Source: Pocillopora verrucosa (Eukaryota; Cnidaria; Anthozoa; Scleractinia; Pocilloporidae). Taken from it: 64,000 nucleotides of DNA. Position numbers and translations under genes: made by a program. Under the pieces are notes generated by a model. The model searched no databases. It was not told the origin of the DNA and saw only the letters and a program-made list of their open reading frames with translations. The number at the start of each line of letters is the position of its first letter. The stretch's first letter is position 1. Positions 37,781 to 56,382 of the stretch are shown piece by piece. The DNA is taken from positions 19,920,405 through 19,984,404 of the forward strand of contig NC_089318.1 in assembly GCF_036669915.1 (NCBI RefSeq), in the 5' to 3' direction.

Positions 37781-38095
37781 GCACCAAGTTGAATGAGAGC
37801 AAAACCCGCTACATGACGGTCCCGTACAGGAAACCGCATCCTTGGTGATGGTGACCTCTTGGATGTATCCCATGGTGTCAAGTAGTGTGAAGCAAAACTT
37901 TGACATGCTTACGTCACATTTAACAACATCTATGTTTACATCCTGTACTTTTTTTTCAAAAAACTTCAATTTCTTTTTGGCAGCTCCTTTTTCTTTACTC
38001 TTCTTTTTTTGAGATTTTCGTTTCTTGTCAGCCCTGTGAGTGTCTTTTACGTTGATGTTGTAATCGTCCTGTGCCATTTCGATATCGGATAACAC
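37424..38095 (-). CDS. Chimeric ORF: basic region, SWIM-like zinc finger and PLE GIY-YIG domain
   Basis: 223 codons in one open frame. Residues about 20-50 are Lys-rich (KRKSQKKKSKEK), likely a nuclear signal. Around 85-110 is a cysteine/histidine cluster, CTGPSCSGFCSHSTWCLH, resembling a SWIM zinc finger as found in Mutator-type transposases and host proteins. From about 118 the sequence turns into a standard Penelope GIY-YIG endonuclease: FTCTSANVIYCITCTYCNKLYIGETGRRLG, the catalytic Arg in GDRFREHL, and a C-terminus shared by coral PLEs. (That stretch is a quotation of two adjoining motifs: FTCTSANVIYCITC and CNKLYIGETGRRLG.) The frame is unbroken across the junction. An inner ATG at MAQDD is an alternative start. 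Expression is unknown. Confidence 0.65.
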   Translation of the reverse strand: MLSDIEMAQDDYNINVKDTHRADKKRKSQKKKSKEKGAAKKKLKFFEKKVQDVNIDVVKCDVSMSKFCFTLLDTMGYIQEVTITKDAVSCTGPSCSGFCSHSTWCLHKIFHFSKDFTFTCTSANVIYCITCTYCNKLYIGETGRRLGDRFREHLRDVERNDKDASKPVARHFNLPYHSKQHMAVCGLSLHLGSSESRKTLEQKFIFQIGTLKPHGINERFSFN

Positions 38096-38132
38096 AAATA
38101 AATAACAAGTTTATCACAATTTTAATTAAATT

Positions 38133-38205
38133 GTTTTCGTAGCTCAAGTGGATCAGGCGTTTGGCCGGTGATCGGGAGGTCGTTGGTTCGAACCCCATCG
38201 AGACT
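38133..38205 (+). tRNA. tRNA-like sequence (Thr-GGT-like fold, probably a pseudogene or SINE head)
   Basis: Exactly 73 nt that can be folded into a cloverleaf, with an A box TAGCTCAAGTGG, a B box GGTTCGAACCC and a TTTTTT pol III terminator at 38211-38216. The acceptor and anticodon stems depend heavily on G-U pairs, there is a mismatch in each of the acceptor and T stems, and position 33 is C and not U. The loop would show GGT. It lies just upstream of the chimeric ORF on the opposite strand. Confidence 0.45.
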
Positions 38206-39169
38206 AATTCTTTTTTCGTGTTAAAAAAAACCAACCAACCAAACTATCTCGGCATTTTTTGATATTTTATATATTTTTTTATATTTTTATATAAATTTTT
38301 TAAAATTTTTATATAAATTTTTTAAAATTTTTTTTATTTTTTGTGTGCCTCGCATGCCTCGCATGCCTCGCACGGTGCCTCGCACGGTGCCTCGCACGCC
38401 TCGCTGCCTCGCACTTTGTAAGGACCCAAAACGGATGGCTTAAACCGAGAAACGGTTGACCAAAATCGACAAACGATGAGCTTAAAATTAATGCTTAACG
38501 GCTGTGGTTGAGCCGGCGAGATCTTCTGCGGAAAAACTTTCAGAGTGACAACGGATATTTATCCTTTAAAGCGAAAATATTGAGCATGATAATTTGAAAA
38601 GTAATAACTAGCATATACTTGCGCATTTTATTTCTGGGTTAATTACTGCCGCTTTCGTGTGACATTCATGAAATAAGCGCAATTTACTGAGAATAGTTTC
38701 GCTGCCGAATATCCTGAACGGCTACCGCGAGAAACTCATAATCTTCTCCTTTGTTTATTCTTCATTTCTTCCTGTTCGGAAGTTTCGCGAAACAAATTTG
38801 CATATGCAATGCCGCCACCTTGTCTGAAGCCGAGACCTTTCAAGGTCAAATAACGCAATGAAGTTCCATTGCAAATAAAAGGTCGAATCGGTGTCACGCA
38901 CCAAGCGGGGCCGTTAAAATGATTGTCAATAAAACCAAGAATGATGAATCAAGATGATATAAACAGAAAGAGAGTAGCCGATTTAACTTGTTTGTCAAAG
39001 GATGCGACGGAAACTCGCTTACTATGATCACGCAAAAGATAAAACCAAAATAAGATACGGTCTTTCTGTATTTCAAGAACCGGCGAGTATCGAGCGAACG
39101 TAAGATTGATACTTCGAACTGCCTATTACAGAATGATAAGCAAACAGTCCAAAGCTTTCCGTGGAACTT

Positions 39170-39480
39170 TAAACGGATAGCTTTTTTTTTTAAACGGGTA
39201 AGCAAACCGTTTAAATGTTTTTGCTAGAGCGTCGAACGGATGCAAATTTTTTTAAACGGATGCAAATTTTTTTAAACGGATGAGCAAACCGCTTAAACGT
39301 TTTGGCAAAAGCGTTAAACGGATGCAAATTTTTTTAAACGGATGAGCAAACCGCTTAAACGTTTTAGCTAAAGCGTTAAACGGATGCAAATTTTTTTAAA
39401 CGGATAAGCAAACCGTTTAAACGCTTTCATGAACCGTTTAAACGGATATAAACGGATAGTAAACGGTTTTGCAGCTTAAA
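39170..39480. repeat. Right subterminal array with a tandem unit of about 65 bp
   Basis: Repeats of GTTAAACGGATGCAAATTTT followed by TTTAAACGGATGAGCAAACC and GCTTAAACG occur about two and a half times, then degenerate into single AAACGGAT motifs toward the terminal repeat. A smaller cluster lies at 38428-38480, beyond the nested element. Confidence 0.8.
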
Positions 39481-39514
39481 CGGAAAAGCGTTAGTGTCCG
39501 TTTTCCCGTGGAGG
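39479..39514 (-). repeat. Right terminal inverted repeat (36 bp)
   Basis: Exact reverse complement of 36366-36401. Confidence 0.9.
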
Positions 39515-39599
39515 GTCACTAATGTTTTGAAGCTAAAATGTAAACTGCAAAGTCATAGTAATTATTCAGACTTGATCTTCTAAATAATTGATGTGACTT

Positions 39600-40461
39600 T
39601 TATGTGCAGTCAGCAAATACCTCAAGAAAGGGCTTGAAATTCCCATCCCCCCTTGCATTATGATCATCAAGGATGGCAAAAGAAATGTGCTTATATCTAT
39701 TGGCAAATCTGCCTTCGGACAATACATCCTTGAAAAGCTGGGCCATGTGACTTGCAGGATTTCTAAATGCTCCACAGCCAAGAGCTGAGAGAACCAGTGA
39801 GTCATGACCATAATACAGACCAGCTGACAACAAGCAACGTATCTTCTGTTTTGTGTTCTCAGCAATCAATGGAATGAGTTTCTTCTTGTCTCTTGTTAAG
39901 GTGGGATTGGGGTATGCTGGTAGGGCCAAAAAGGACATTGGAACAGGGTTGGCAAGAAATTTATATCCTTCAGCTTCAGATGCTCTTATGATGAACACAT
40001 TTTTTGAGTAGATGCATGAGAACTCTGGAATTCTGTATTTCCACTCTCTTGTAGGATCAAATTTTTTTTCTGGGTCTGCTAAATGTTGCACATAATTTGT
40101 ACGACGGAACAAGTTCTCCTCCTGTGCGCCTGCTCCTGATAAGTAACCTCCCCCTAAAGATGCAAACAAACAAAGAGAATAAGAAAGGCTATGTAAATAT
40201 AGTGATGCACCTACATGTGTGTAGGATAAAAAATACATTTACTAGGTTAAGTTTCAAGAATAAAGGGGTAAGTTTCTATAGAAACTGTGGTGCTGCGTCG
40301 GTGGGAGAGTAACAACTGGGTTGCAAACGTAAATAAGCGACCGCAATGGGTAAAAAAGCTGACGTTTCGAGCGTTAGCCCTTCGTCAGAGCGATTAGAAT
40401 TGCTCTGACGAAGGGAAGGGCTGAAGGATATAAATTTCTTGCCAACCCTGATGAATCGCTC

Positions 40462-40494
<33 letters not shown>

Positions 40495-41238
40495 TTTACC
40501 CTTTACGATGGCTAATTTACGTTTTCAACCCAGTTGTTAACACTAAATTACCTGCTAAGTTTCAAGAAACCTCCCCCGACTCTTGACAGAGGGAGACAGA
40601 TTGTGAAAAAAACTATGATTGTGTGTGGAGAGGGGGTAAGTGCTGTACTCTAAAGTGTGAATGACAGGGGTGAGTATCTTACCATTCATGGATCAATCTG
40701 TTGATAAATCAATGTTTGCTAACGGAAATCAGAATTTGTATCCAATTGATACAAAACTGGTCAAGGGATTATTCGTCAATTCAATGTATTTCGATAGCTG
40801 ATATATATCTTAAACATAACCATTACCACACTTGACCTAGAAGTAATTTTTCCACTCACCCGGTCTTTTTGGTGAAGCCATGTTCAGGACAGCTGGGTTA
40901 AATCCCTTATTCTTCAAGCGAATGGCTTCCTCGAGACAATCTGCATTGACGACTATAACCTCGGTTTTAAAACAACTATCCTCATCTCCCTTTACATGTC
41001 TTCCTGGGGGTTCTTCATCAGTGTAAAGCGTAGTTTCTCTTGCATCTCTCGAGACACTTTCGTAATTTGAAAAAACGACCTCGGAGCCGTCTTCCAAAGT
41101 GTATTTGAAGCTTTCACATGCTTTGAGGGTTTGTTGCATTATTTCCGATCTAAGTTCTCTGAAATTTTTGGAAGATCGGAATTCTGAAAGCCATGCCTTG
41201 TGGTCAAAAATAACTCCACCTGCCCGCTTTGAGGCCAT
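39600..41238 (-). CDS. Microbial-type PARG (poly(ADP-ribose) glycohydrolase) family protein
   Basis: Two exons, 40860-41238 and 39600-40153, join in phase (CCG G | GG GGA GGT TAC) to give 310 residues. The junction creates PKRPGGGYLSGAGAQEEN, the GGG-x7-QEE signature of microbial-type PARG (TIGR02452 / DUF2263), in which the second Glu of QEE is catalytic. Downstream are LVLSALGCGAFRNP, typical of the macrodomain-like fold, and FAILDDH near the C-terminus. The family cleaves ribose-ribose bonds in poly(ADP-ribose) and related ADP-ribose linkages. No targeting signal is seen. It shares a 241-bp divergent promoter with FCF1. Intron 40154-40859 contains a Penelope insertion. Family call secure; exact substrate unknown. 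Confidence 0.9.
40358..40391 (-). ncRNA. Hammerhead ribozyme motif, PLE copy 2
   Basis: Identical core to 37297-37330 (CTGACGA, stem II, GAAA, CGTC) on the minus strand. Confidence 0.6.
40420..40450. other. 31-bp inverted copy of PARG exon 2 in its own intron
   Basis: 40420-40450 is the exact reverse complement of 39944-39974, which is coding sequence of PARG exon 2. The match ends abruptly on both sides. It lies precisely between the two inverted PLE halves, so it is best read as filler DNA copied from a nearby template during integration or repair. Confidence 0.85.
40458..40491 (+). ncRNA. Hammerhead ribozyme motif, PLE copy 3
   Basis: Plus-strand copy of the same core with one change in stem II (CGCTTGAAAC for CGCTCGAAAC), which turns a C-G pair next to GAAA into U-G. 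Confidence 0.55.
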
Positions 41239-41479
41239 GTCGATACGATGATGATGAGTTCTGTTTATAGCTGATGCAGTTTTTGTATTTATATACCATA
41301 TATGCTTCTTAGTTGCATCTTATCTCTTCTTGCCTGTGCAATCGAAGACGTCCTAATCAACCAGGCGTTCCATGCATTTTGATCAGCTGGTTAGCTTATT
41401 AGACCCAGGACTTCCAAGAAGCGAGTCGCACGGACGTTGGTGGCCATTTTGAGCAGAAACCTCTTCCTTCAACCTCAAC
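41239..41479. promoter_or_regulatory. Divergent promoter between PARG and FCF1
   Basis: Only 241 bp separate the two ATG codons, so both 5' UTRs and core promoters must lie here. I see no strong TATA box in a sensible place. Compact bidirectional spacing is common for housekeeping genes such as FCF1. Confidence 0.55.
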
Positions 41480-44400
41480 ATGGTAAAGTAAACCGTGTCC
41501 GTGGCGTGGATCGTTGGCTTTTTTGCATAAATTCTTGAAAATTTCTGTTCTGATGTGATCTTTTTTACATCAGGGTAAAATGAAGAAGACGAAGAAGTTT
41601 GCTGCAGTGAAACGAATGATTTCACCGAAGGATATGAGAATGTAATTATCTACACCATGTGTGTTTCAACTCTGTTTTATGGGACGATATCTGTGCTTAC
41701 AGTTTCTGTGCTGAGTATCTACTCATGGCTAACTTGGATTTGATATCATTTTTGTCCTAGAAAAGAAAATCAAGAAAAAGAAGAAGCGAAAAGGAAGAAG
41801 AAAGAAGACGAGCAAACTCGCCACGTGTATGTAGATTATATATCAGAAGTAAATGGTCGGTTTGAACTCAGGGGTTACATTCAGTCTTAAAGTTTGCTTT
41901 CTTGTTCGAGGGAAGTCCTGAGAGAAACTGTGGTCATTGACAGAGACTGATTTTTAGACATAGTTGGTCGAGTGGATGACATCGTCAGAATCTTCATTCA
42001 AACAGCTGTTCAGTTGGTTGTTTTGTCTGAACAACACTAACCTTGACATGAACTGCTCGTCACCGTATGATTTACCGTAGTCAAAAAGTCAGTCACTGTT
42101 CCCAATAGCAATCTCTTTAAGGACTGCTTTACATATAGCTATAGGGTCTAGGTATTAGTTTCTTATAATTATACTTTAATCTTTGATTTGTTTGTTGACC
42201 CTTTACACCCAAATATCAGTATGCATATTCTCCATACTGTTTTTTTATACATTTTCTAAGGTGCTAATAAGAAGAATTTTGTATCATTGGTGATAGTTTC
42301 AGTTATTCTCATGAACCTGAAGGTGTGATTCAGGGGTGATCTTTTAGGGATAAATTAAATGCCAATCCCTCTTGTACCATTTCATGAACATTGATATGGA
42401 TCAATCAATTAGTAGAATGCAATTTACAGTAGGTTTTTTTTCTTCCTTTCTGTGACAGGGAACAATCATCATCTGCCTTGTTCTTTCAATACAACACTCA
42501 ACTTGGGCCTCCATATTATATACTGGTGGACACTAATTTTATTAACTTCTCCATAAAGAATAAACTGGAGATTGTGAAGTCTATGATGGATTGTCTATAT
42601 GCAAAATGTAAGTCAACAGTCCCTTCATTCCTTGAATGGGAACAATAGAAAAGGAACAATGTTTTCTTTTCCATGAAAAAAAACAAAAAAAAAAACAACA
42701 CTATAGTCCCTCTACTCTAGAAGCAAAATTAAGTATAGGAAATCGTATGAACGCGAGTGCATTTCGTGATTTATGGGCACGAGTGATGTTTTGAAAGTTC
42801 TCAAAATTGCACGAGCCGTAGGCGAGTGCAATTTGAGAACTTTCAAAACATCACGAGTGACCATAAATCACGAAATGCACGAGCAGGTTCATATGATTTT
42901 TTATTTATTAAATTCTCGACAAAATTACTCCAACATTTTATCGAGTTGTTTGTGCTCGTATTCTTCCATTTTTGGGTTTACTTTTCGTTGAGTCGCCCAT
43001 GTTTGCCAGACATTTAACCAGGTCTGTGTAGCTTTCAACGTGTTTTTGTTTTTCGCATTTTCTTTAAGTTGCTCAACGATGTTTTGGTTTGACAAAGCAA
43101 ACCGGCTGTCAGCCATTTTTGTTTATAATTTGGTGTTCAAATTTGGCGCTTCCCCGGTGTTTCCATGGCAACTTCTCCGTATTGCACTCTATAACCTCTA
43201 TTGCACTCTATAACCTATTTATGCATTCATCATTGACCAATCAGAAACGCGATATTTTGTTGAGTATATAATAATAGAAAATATAGATCAAGATCACAGT
43301 TGGTGAAGGCAATCAACTTCTAGCATCAGTTTGAAAGGGTTGAAAAGTGAAAAGGATGGGTAGCAACCACAGCTATATTGGTTCCTTTTCTTGGATTCTG
43401 CTATTAGCAGCTTGGAGTCTCTAGCTTTCAGCAGAGATTTCATTTTTTGTCAGGTTTCAGTCAAAGCAAATGCTGTGTGTTAGAAGACAGTCTAAATTTG
43501 TTAATACAGCTTTACTGCTTTTATATTTCAATTTTCATCATTGTTTGATTTTGGTAAAGAAGAGTTCTGCAAATTTTGGAAGCTATATGCATGTAACAAA
43601 AGGTTTGTAAGCTGGACATGAAGGGAAAAAAATGAAATTCCATACTATAAAATGAACTTACAAAACGTGTGTGGCTGTACATTGTATAAGGACAATGATG
43701 ATGATTTGCACTGGGTTATGAGTCAACGATTCCTTTGCATCACTGAATTGATTGATGTACTTGTACATGTGCAGTTTTCAAATGTATCTCATTTTCCTCT
43801 TTGATTGTAAGTAACATGCTCTTATATCATACCTGTTCAATTGTGTCAGAGAGAAACACTGTACATGTATATCCACCATTCATTTGACTTTGTACATTAT
43901 CCCTCACAGCATATTGGAATGTTATGATATAGATCATATTTTTTAAATTTTATTCAGGTGTTCCATGCATTACTGACTGTGTAATGGCAGAGTTAGAAAA
44001 ACTGGGTCCAAAGTATAGAGTGGCACTTAGGTAAAGTTACATTGTTTCTGACATCTACGTGAATGTTGTTGTTTCATAATCCATGAGTAATCTCCCCCTT
44101 TTCAGCAATATCATATGCACGAGTCGAAAAAAGACTCAGTGAAAGACAACAAAAATGGATGTAAGTGGGCTGTTCGGAACTCTGGGTGTGAGGTGCACAA
44201 AGATTAGTCCTGTGTGTTGTGCCAAGATCAAATTTTTCTTGCTGATTTGTTTTTATCACTTGTGTGACAGACTCTGCCAAAAAGGGGATTGCCCATAGTT
44301 TAGTGGTCTCATGCACACTGTTGTATTCTTTCTGTAACTCTTAAGCTTTTTATTTTAAAAAATAAATTCAAGGAACAACTCATTCCAACAACAGCACCCA

Positions 44401-46239
44401 GAATTCTATTCCAAAGTTCCATCTGTAATTCCAATTCCAGGAAGAAAAAAAAGTGATATATGAAAAGTTGTCACATCTGTTGTGCAAAGATGCCAACAGT
44501 TTCAAAGAAAACAATATGTAATACCAAATAGTATGTGCCATACATGTATACGTGTCTTTACCCTGGCAATTATAAGAATATTATTTGTGCTTCTATCCAG
44601 GCAACTAAAACAAAAAATGACTTTTGTTTTCCCCAGAATGGCCAAGGATCCTCGTTTTGAACGCTTGCCTTGTATGCACAAAGGAACTTATGCTGATAAC
44701 TGCATAGTAAACAGAATACAACAGGTAAGGTTACTCATTCCTTTTTTGTTTTAATTTCAACATATCTTGGACTTGTTTTCTTTTTCAAGGCTGTATTGCT
44801 TATGAAAAGGTCGTTTTTGGTCTTCTGTTGATACTTCCTGTGGCAAAGACTTGACCATCTTAGGATGTCATTTTGGAAAGTTAAAGTCAATGTTGGTAAT
44901 AATGATGATTTGCACTGGGTTATGAATACAATGATTCCTTTTGCATCACTGAATTACCATGGAGAACCATCATTTTCAAGTTAATATGTACTTGCTGGAT
45001 ATCATGTATTTGCATCATGTATTAGCCTAAATGAAGTTTGTCTAAGGTTCCTTGATTGTTTGTACAGGGTGTACATTTAGACAATGATTTAACCTTTTGT
45101 CTACCAAGATGTACATGTGCATTGTAAATATCAATCCTCTGCCCTGTCTTGGAAATTTTCATTCTGATAGTTAGTTGAATCTTTCTTGCCAATACATTTA
45201 AATATAATGCAAACCTGTGGAGAAATTCCTTTTTGATTACTCACAGAAGTAAAGTGCCTTATTTCAAGCTCCTTTATTTCAGTTTTATGCTTGTAACTGA
45301 AATTTTAAAACAAGCCTGCACTCAATTTATATCAATTTCTCTCAGAGCATGTGTATTTAGTATCTTTTGAAACATGATATAATTACTGGTATGATAGGAT
45401 TATTGAGGAAAGACTTGATTAGGTCTACTATAATTTCACATTAATTTGCTGGAGGATACTTAACGTAAATTGCCCATTCCGTTACATCAAAATTTTTTTT
45501 AGCACAAGTGTTATATTGTGGCCACATGTGACAGAGATCTGAAAAGAAGGATACGTAAGGTTCCAGGAGTCCCCATCATGTACATTTCTCAACACAAGTT
45601 AGTCAAATTGTTTTTTTGAATATTAATTGCGTGTAATTTTTCTTTGTACTTCTTGTACATGCTATAAATGCCTTGTGATAGAAGATTGCAGAATGCTAAC
45701 CTATGGGGGAGAGAAAGTTGGAGAGTTTGCAGCTTTTAGATTGTAAGATGAATGTGCTTGCATCATGCTCATTTGGACATCTTGTGCATATTGTGCCTGT
45801 ATGTTATTTTATCTTAAAAACCAACATTCACATGTAAGTTTAAAAAAATGAGGGGAGGGTTGTAACAAAGATAGAAAATATATGGGAAGCGTTTGCACAG
45901 TACGTGGAGAGTTAGTGTCATAGCTCCTCTAATAGTGAGATTTAATCTAATTTTGTTCAATTTTAGGTACACAATTGAAAGAATGCCTGATGCATATGGA
46001 GGTAACATTTGTTTCTTATGATCCTTTAATGCTGTCCCTAGGTGTCTCTTACCAAATGTGATAGGTTGAACGTTTTACAAAATATGTAACTTGGGAGCTC
46101 TGCCCTCTGATCAATTTGAAAGGGATTATTCACGTTGAAATTCTTAAGAACTTATTTGTAATTAGGGCACAGGAAAGATAGTTTGTTAGGCTGGAGCTCA
46201 TCAACATTTTCTTCCTCCATTTCAGCACCAAGAGTATAG
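41480..46239 (+). CDS. FCF1: rRNA-processing protein FCF1 (PIN domain)
   Basis: Nine exons: 41480-41482, 41574-41641, 41761-41826, 42459-42607, 43958-44030, 44637-44724, 45503-45597, 45967-46001, 46226-46239; 591 nt in frame, 196 residues, close to the usual FCF1 length. Exon 1 holds only the ATG. The protein starts [20 protein letters not shown], then a charged Lys/Glu stretch, then the PIN domain: [14 protein letters not shown] (first acidic residue), [57 protein letters not shown], ending [18 protein letters not shown]1 (with UTP23-like relatives) works in the nucleolar small-subunit processome for early pre-rRNA cleavage. A poly-A signal lies near 46711. Introns hold a Crypton-like repeat (42735-43275) and otherwise nothing recognisable. 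Confidence 0.97.
42735..43275 (-). mobile_element. Non-autonomous remnant of a Crypton/DUF3504-like element with a large hairpin
   Basis: The left part (about 42745-42895) is an imperfect palindrome with arms of roughly 70 bp: CGAGTGCATTTCGTGATTTA returns inverted as TAAATCACGAAATGCACGAG. The right part carries, on the minus strand, an ATG at 43114-43116 and 63 codons ([20 protein letters not shown]...) ending at a stop, which resembles the N-terminus of cnidarian tyrosine-recombinase-derived DUF3504 (KIAA1958-like) proteins. The recombinase core is gone. It lies in intron 4 of FCF1. Confidence 0.6.
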
Positions 46240-47369
46240 GCAGACAGGGTGTTTTGAGAACATTCTCGTGTGGTCTACGAGATGTCACCTCTTCGAAAGA
46301 CGTGTCGGAATTACAAGTCAGAAGATGTGCGCATTCTGACGATGTGAAGCTATGCGTGAAGGAATAGAGTAAAGGACAGTCACCTACATGTCTGCTATGT
46401 TCAACCAGCTATAAAAAATATTGGAGAACGTTAAGTTTATCTTAAAGAATCGTGAACCATAAACTTTGGAAGAGTCTGGTTATCTTTAATCTCTCTTTTC
46501 GTGAATATTCATGGCACCCTATTGGTAGCGAATGAAATTGAAATGGTTATTGGTGACTTAGCATGTTTTCTTTTGTGAAAGATTCATTAAATTAACTTCT
46601 TCTGTGACCAGCTGAAGTTATAGCAATCTCAGAACTCACTTTATTGACTGTACAGATGTAAAACAAAGCCATTGTTGTTGGTTACTTTTGAACAAAGAAA
46701 GTAAAATTTGAATAAAAGACCTAATTAATGTTGATAGTACTAGTTTTTAAAAGAACTTTAGTTTTCTGGCAAAAAGATTGCAAAAAAGTAGAAATGAATA
46801 TGAGATGCTGAAGATCTAATAAAAACAATACAACATTAAAAGGTAAATTTGATTAAAGAGAAAGAAATAAAAAATGGACTTGTCCTATTATAATTCTGTG
46901 TATCTAAAACCCCCCAAAAACCTTTTTTTTCCGTTATTAAAAAGATCATACCTTGAAAACTATATTTCCATTTTGAGTGCACTTTTGTTCATCAATAAGT
47001 CGTGCATTTTGGTAGGGTCTTTTTTAATTCAAAAGAAGTGGCTCTTGTTTTACTGCTTTTATTGATATTTGTCATCAAAAGAAACCGAATTTGGAAAAGG
47101 ACCGTGAAAAATTAAGACATACCGATATGTTCCCATTTTCTTCTCCATATTTCGGAACTTATAATTAAATTTGTCTTTTTGTGCTCGAGGCTTGAATTTG
47201 GCGCCAAAACAGCTCGCGCTTTTTCACGCGTGATCACCGAGCAGCGTCATGATTGGAGATTTTCCGTTTCCATAGCAACTCCAACTGTCCAGCGCAGATG
47301 TCAAGTTTGAACAGCACATCTTCTTAGGAGACACGAAGACAAAAGAACAACAAAAGTATACGCGGAAAA
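46240..47369. other. Intergenic: FCF1 3' UTR and LRRC74-like upstream region
   Basis: AT-rich. AATAAA at 46711-46716 is a plausible FCF1 poly-A site. Nothing else coding is seen. The 5' region of the next gene starts in less AT-rich DNA from about 47190. Confidence 0.55.

Positions 47370-56382
<9,013 letters not shown>

Larger units (their letters stand above)
36707..38414. mobile_element. Nested 1.7-kb element bounded by inverted GCGAGGC arrays
   Basis: 36707-36734 and 38387-38414 form a 28-bp perfect inverted repeat built from TGCGAGGC units (core GCGAGGCAGCGAGGCGTGCG), and the GCGAGGCA motif repeats further inward on both sides. The inside carries, from the left, a Penelope-like 3' end, a minus-strand GIY-YIG ORF, a tRNA-like sequence and a very AT-rich stretch (about 38255-38340). 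The element appears to have jumped into, or formed within, the outer one, since AAACGG motifs resume on both sides. Confidence 0.7.
36366..39514. mobile_element. 3.15-kb transposable element with 36-bp perfect terminal inverted repeats
   Basis: 36366-36401 is the exact reverse complement of 39479-39514, and the terminal core reads CCTCCACGGGAAAACGGACA. Inside each end are arrays of an AAACGGAT/AAACGGTT motif (36402-36690; 38428-38480 and 39170-39480). No transposase ORF is visible, so it is non-autonomous or has lost its enzyme. A second element (36707-38414) is nested within it. Motif-dense subterminal arrays of this kind usually bind the transposase. I could not fix a target-site duplication, so the superfamily is open. 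Confidence 0.8.
40261..40555. mobile_element. Two PLE ends in inverted orientation, flanked by a 13-bp duplication
   Basis: The left half (40261-40400) is a minus-oriented PLE 3' end. The right half (about 40455-40555) is a plus-oriented copy of the same region. TAAGTTTCAAGAA occurs at 40248-40260 and again at 40556-40568, which looks like a target-site duplication enclosing the whole unit. Both halves match 37189-37345. A truncated extra start of the motif lies at 40402-40415. The unit sits in the intron of the PARG gene. Confidence 0.8.

Noticed and set aside
36723-38414. GCGAGGCA repeats considered as a CRISPR-like array
   Set aside because: Units are contiguous without unique spacers, occur inverted at both ends of an element, and the genome is eukaryotic.
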